This document shows, in pieces, positions 62,601 to 64,000 of a stretch of 64,000 nt of DNA. The notes under the pieces are model-generated. The model was not told the origin of the DNA, searched no databases, and saw only the letters and a program-made list of their open reading frames with translations. The position numbers and the translations under genes are program-made. This DNA is from Hasllibacter halocynthiae. GTDB lineage: Bacteria > Pseudomonadota > Alphaproteobacteria > Rhodobacterales > Rhodobacteraceae. The stretch covers positions 1,198,503 through 1,262,502 of the forward strand of contig NZ_PVTT01000002.1 in assembly GCF_003003095.1 (NCBI RefSeq), in the 5' to 3' direction. The first letter of the stretch is position 1; every line of letters begins with the position of its first letter.

Positions 62601-63170
62601 ATGGAGAACGTCACCCCTTTCGATCTGCACCGCATGTTCATCGGCGACGAGCCGCCGCTCTACTTCGCCGAGATCGCGTTCCGCACCGTCGCCGTCTACG
62701 CCTTCGCGGTCGTCGCGCTGCGCTACATGGGCTCGCGTGGGAACCGCGGCTTCTCGCCGTTCGAGAACGTGGTCATCATCGCGCTCGGCTCGGCGGCGGG
62801 CGACACGATGTTCTATCCCCAGGTGCCGCTTCTCTATGCCTTCATGGTAATCGCGCTGGTGATCACGATGGACCGGTTCTCGGCCGTCGCGCAGATGCGG
62901 TCGGGGAGGGTCAACACGTTCCTCGAGGGGTTGCCGCTCCTGATGGTCGAGGAGGGGCAGGTGCTGCAGGAAGCGCTGCGCAAGGCCGGCATCCGCCATG
63001 ACGAGCTGCTCGGCCTCCTGCGCGCCCAGGGGGTCGAGCATCTGGGCGAGGTGCGCCATGCGCTTCTGGAGCGCAGCGGGGAGATCAGCGTGTTCCGGGC
63101 GAAGGACGCCCCCGAGGGCCCATCGACCTGGCCAGACCGGCTGCAGGAGACGGGCGGTGCGGCCGGGTGA
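62601..63170 (+). CDS. DUF421 (YetF-like) membrane protein
   Basis: 189 aa. Three N-terminal transmembrane helices (about 22-42, 52-72, 78-96) followed by a soluble domain with LLMVEEGQVLQEALRKAGIRHDELLGLLRAQGVEHLGEVRHALLERSGEISV, typical of YetF/YkjA proteins that occur in spore-formers and many stress loci. FSPFENVVIIALGSAAGD is the conserved motif between helices. ATG at 62601 chosen over an upstream one giving an Arg-rich leader. Confidence 0.85.
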   Translation: MENVTPFDLHRMFIGDEPPLYFAEIAFRTVAVYAFAVVALRYMGSRGNRGFSPFENVVIIALGSAAGDTMFYPQVPLLYAFMVIALVITMDRFSAVAQMRSGRVNTFLEGLPLLMVEEGQVLQEALRKAGIRHDELLGLLRAQGVEHLGEVRHALLERSGEISVFRAKDAPEGPSTWPDRLQETGGAAG

Positions 63171-63406
63171 GCGCCCGGACGGAGGCGAAGGGGCGGACGG
63201 CGGCAGTCGCGTGGGGAGCGGCATGAGGATCCCCACCGAGCGGGCGGGCGCGGGCACCTGCGTCCGTCGGCGTAACGAGGCCGATCGCTTCGAAGCGCGG
63301 CACCGGGGGTTGTAAAACCCGACCGATATTGTCAGGATCGAACCGATCCCAGCCAGCACCGCCGCGAGGTGCCAGCCCGGACCGATTATGAACGGAGCGA
63401 TCGGTC

Positions 63407-63574
63407 ATGCGACAGCACGGCGAGGCGCGGGGCCTGCCCCCCGAGGATCAGGAACCATGCGTGGTCGTCCTGCTCGACATCCTGTTCGAGGGCCGCGCGC
63501 CATCGGAGAACCGTATCGAGGCGCTGCTGGATCGGGCCCTGCGCGCGGAGAGGAAGCCGGCATGGGCGCGATGA
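63407..63574 (+). CDS. 55-aa protein coupled to hemP
   Basis: Not recognised. MRQHGEARGLPPEDQEPCVVVLLDILFEG and onward is a small alpha/beta-like protein with one Cys, ending in a basic helix (ALRAERKPAWAR). Its TGA overlaps the hemP ATG (ATGA at 63571-63574), so both are translated from one message. The context suggests a role in iron or heme control. Confidence 0.6.
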   Translation: MRQHGEARGLPPEDQEPCVVVLLDILFEGRAPSENRIEALLDRALRAERKPAWAR

Positions 63575-63726
63575 GCGATGCGCCCCGGACCTCCGAGGTC
63601 GCGGGCGTCCCGATCCACCGCGCCGAGCATCTGCTTCTGGGTCGGGGCGAGGCCCGCATCGTACTGGGCGAGCAGGTCTATACGCTACGGCTGACGCGGG
63701 CCGGCAAGCTGATCCTGACCAAGTAG
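63571..63726 (+). CDS. hemP: hemin uptake protein HemP
   Basis: 51 aa, the normal length. The core VPIHRAEHLLLGRGEARIVLGEQVYTLRLTRAGKLILTK carries the HemP signature of a Ser/His start, then HxGxxYxLRxTRxGKLILTK. In rhizobia and Burkholderia HmuP activates heme-uptake genes. No heme receptor or transporter is in the window. A GC hairpin (63733-63746) follows the stop. Confidence 0.92.
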   Translation: MSDAPRTSEVAGVPIHRAEHLLLGRGEARIVLGEQVYTLRLTRAGKLILTK

Positions 63727-63911
63727 GGGCGTCCCCCGCCCGGGGGGGCTTCGCGCCGGGTCCGGAGGGGCGCGAGGCCGGGACCCGTTCCGGCGTCGAG
63801 CCGCCCGCGATCGTGCGACGGAATTCTTCGCCCCCATGAGAAGGTGCTTCTTCGGGCGCCGGGGACCATCCGGGGTGATGGAGGCGGATGATCGGTCCAT
63901 ACGCACGGCCC

Positions 63912-64000
63912 ATGACCTCTTATTCCTCTCCGCATGGCGGTTTGCCGTCTCAGTCGCAGCTTCTGTCGGGCCGTGCGCGGCTGACGGAGGCGTATTCGGT
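63912..64000 (+). CDS. ureidoglycine aminohydrolase-like protein, 3' end outside window
   Basis: Only the first 29 codons are visible: MTSYSSPHGGLPSQSQLLSGRARLTEAYSV. The PHGG and the TEAY spacing agree with the start of (S)-ureidoglycine aminohydrolases (cupin enzymes of allantoin breakdown). The frame is open to the edge. If right, a purine catabolism locus begins here. Confidence 0.55.
   Translation, partial: MTSYSSPHGGLPSQSQLLSGRARLTEAYS

Overview
The window is very GC-rich chromosomal DNA from an alphaproteobacterium, most likely of the Rhodobacteraceae. The evidence is gene order and gene type: aroA-cmk-rpsA-ihfB-lapA-trpF-trpB run in the order usual for Rhodobacterales, the lysyl-tRNA synthetase is class I, the isocitrate lyase sits divergently from an XRE/ImmA-type regulator, and there is a hemP gene. 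The assignment is inference; no 16S rRNA is present. There is no rRNA, CRISPR array or prophage, and one tRNA, tRNA-Ser(GCU), at 34.7 kb.

Layout. 0-4.8 kb: a short-chain dehydrogenase running off the left edge, a GH13 glucosidase operon with a second dehydrogenase, a cold-shock protein and an FkbM methyltransferase. 4.8-6.8 kb: a mobile-element patch with a REP-associated transposase, REP palindromes of two families, and an AT-richer insert coding a split membrane protein. 6.8-15.7 kb: ettA, an RNA helicase, a stress-type flavin-binding protein, PRC-barrel proteins, nadD, a D-Ala-D-Ala carboxypeptidase and a TerB-like protein. 15.7-27.6 kb: lysK and the aroA to trpB housekeeping run, interrupted by a copper-type cueR module. 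27.6-38.5 kb: DUF2237 and DUF2332 genes, pth, rplY, transport and salvage genes, tRNA-Ser and the glyoxylate-shunt locus. 38.5-43.3 kb: a metallo-hydrolase, a deaminase and a tight operon of acyl-CoA dehydrogenase, PIG-L deacetylase, NodS-like methyltransferase and family 2 glycosyltransferase. 43.3-64 kb: periplasmic sugar oxidation (PQQ glucose dehydrogenase; GMC dehydrogenase with cytochrome c), an FdhF/YdeP molybdoenzyme with fdhD, a bo3-type quinol oxidase (cyoABCD), a MATE pump, a CYP152 peroxygenase, a cation antiporter, DUF421, hemP, and at the right edge the start of a ureidoglycine aminohydrolase.

How the genes work together. The PQQ glucose dehydrogenase feeds electrons to quinone, which the CyoABCD oxidase can use; the GMC/cytochrome c enzyme oxidises a sugar or polyol at the periplasmic face. 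FdhD lies back to back with the molybdoenzyme it may serve and overlaps cyoA. The cueR module (regulator, DUF305 protein, glutaredoxin-MauE fusion) looks like a copper or thiol-stress unit placed between cmk and rpsA.

Regulation can be read directly at several points. Three intergenic sites match the alphaproteobacterial EcfG general-stress promoter GGAAC-N16/17-CGTT, each facing a nearby gene, including the acyl-CoA dehydrogenase/PIG-L operon. Four housekeeping promoters share the form TTGxxx-like, 17 bp, TAGGTG or TAGGCG, lacking the T at -7, as known for Rhodobacter. A textbook 19-bp-spaced MerR-type promoter precedes cueR. The strongest novel signals are the REP pair embedded in frame inside its own transposase gene, the EcfG-fronted four-gene biosynthetic operon, and a 46-bp dispersed intergenic repeat.
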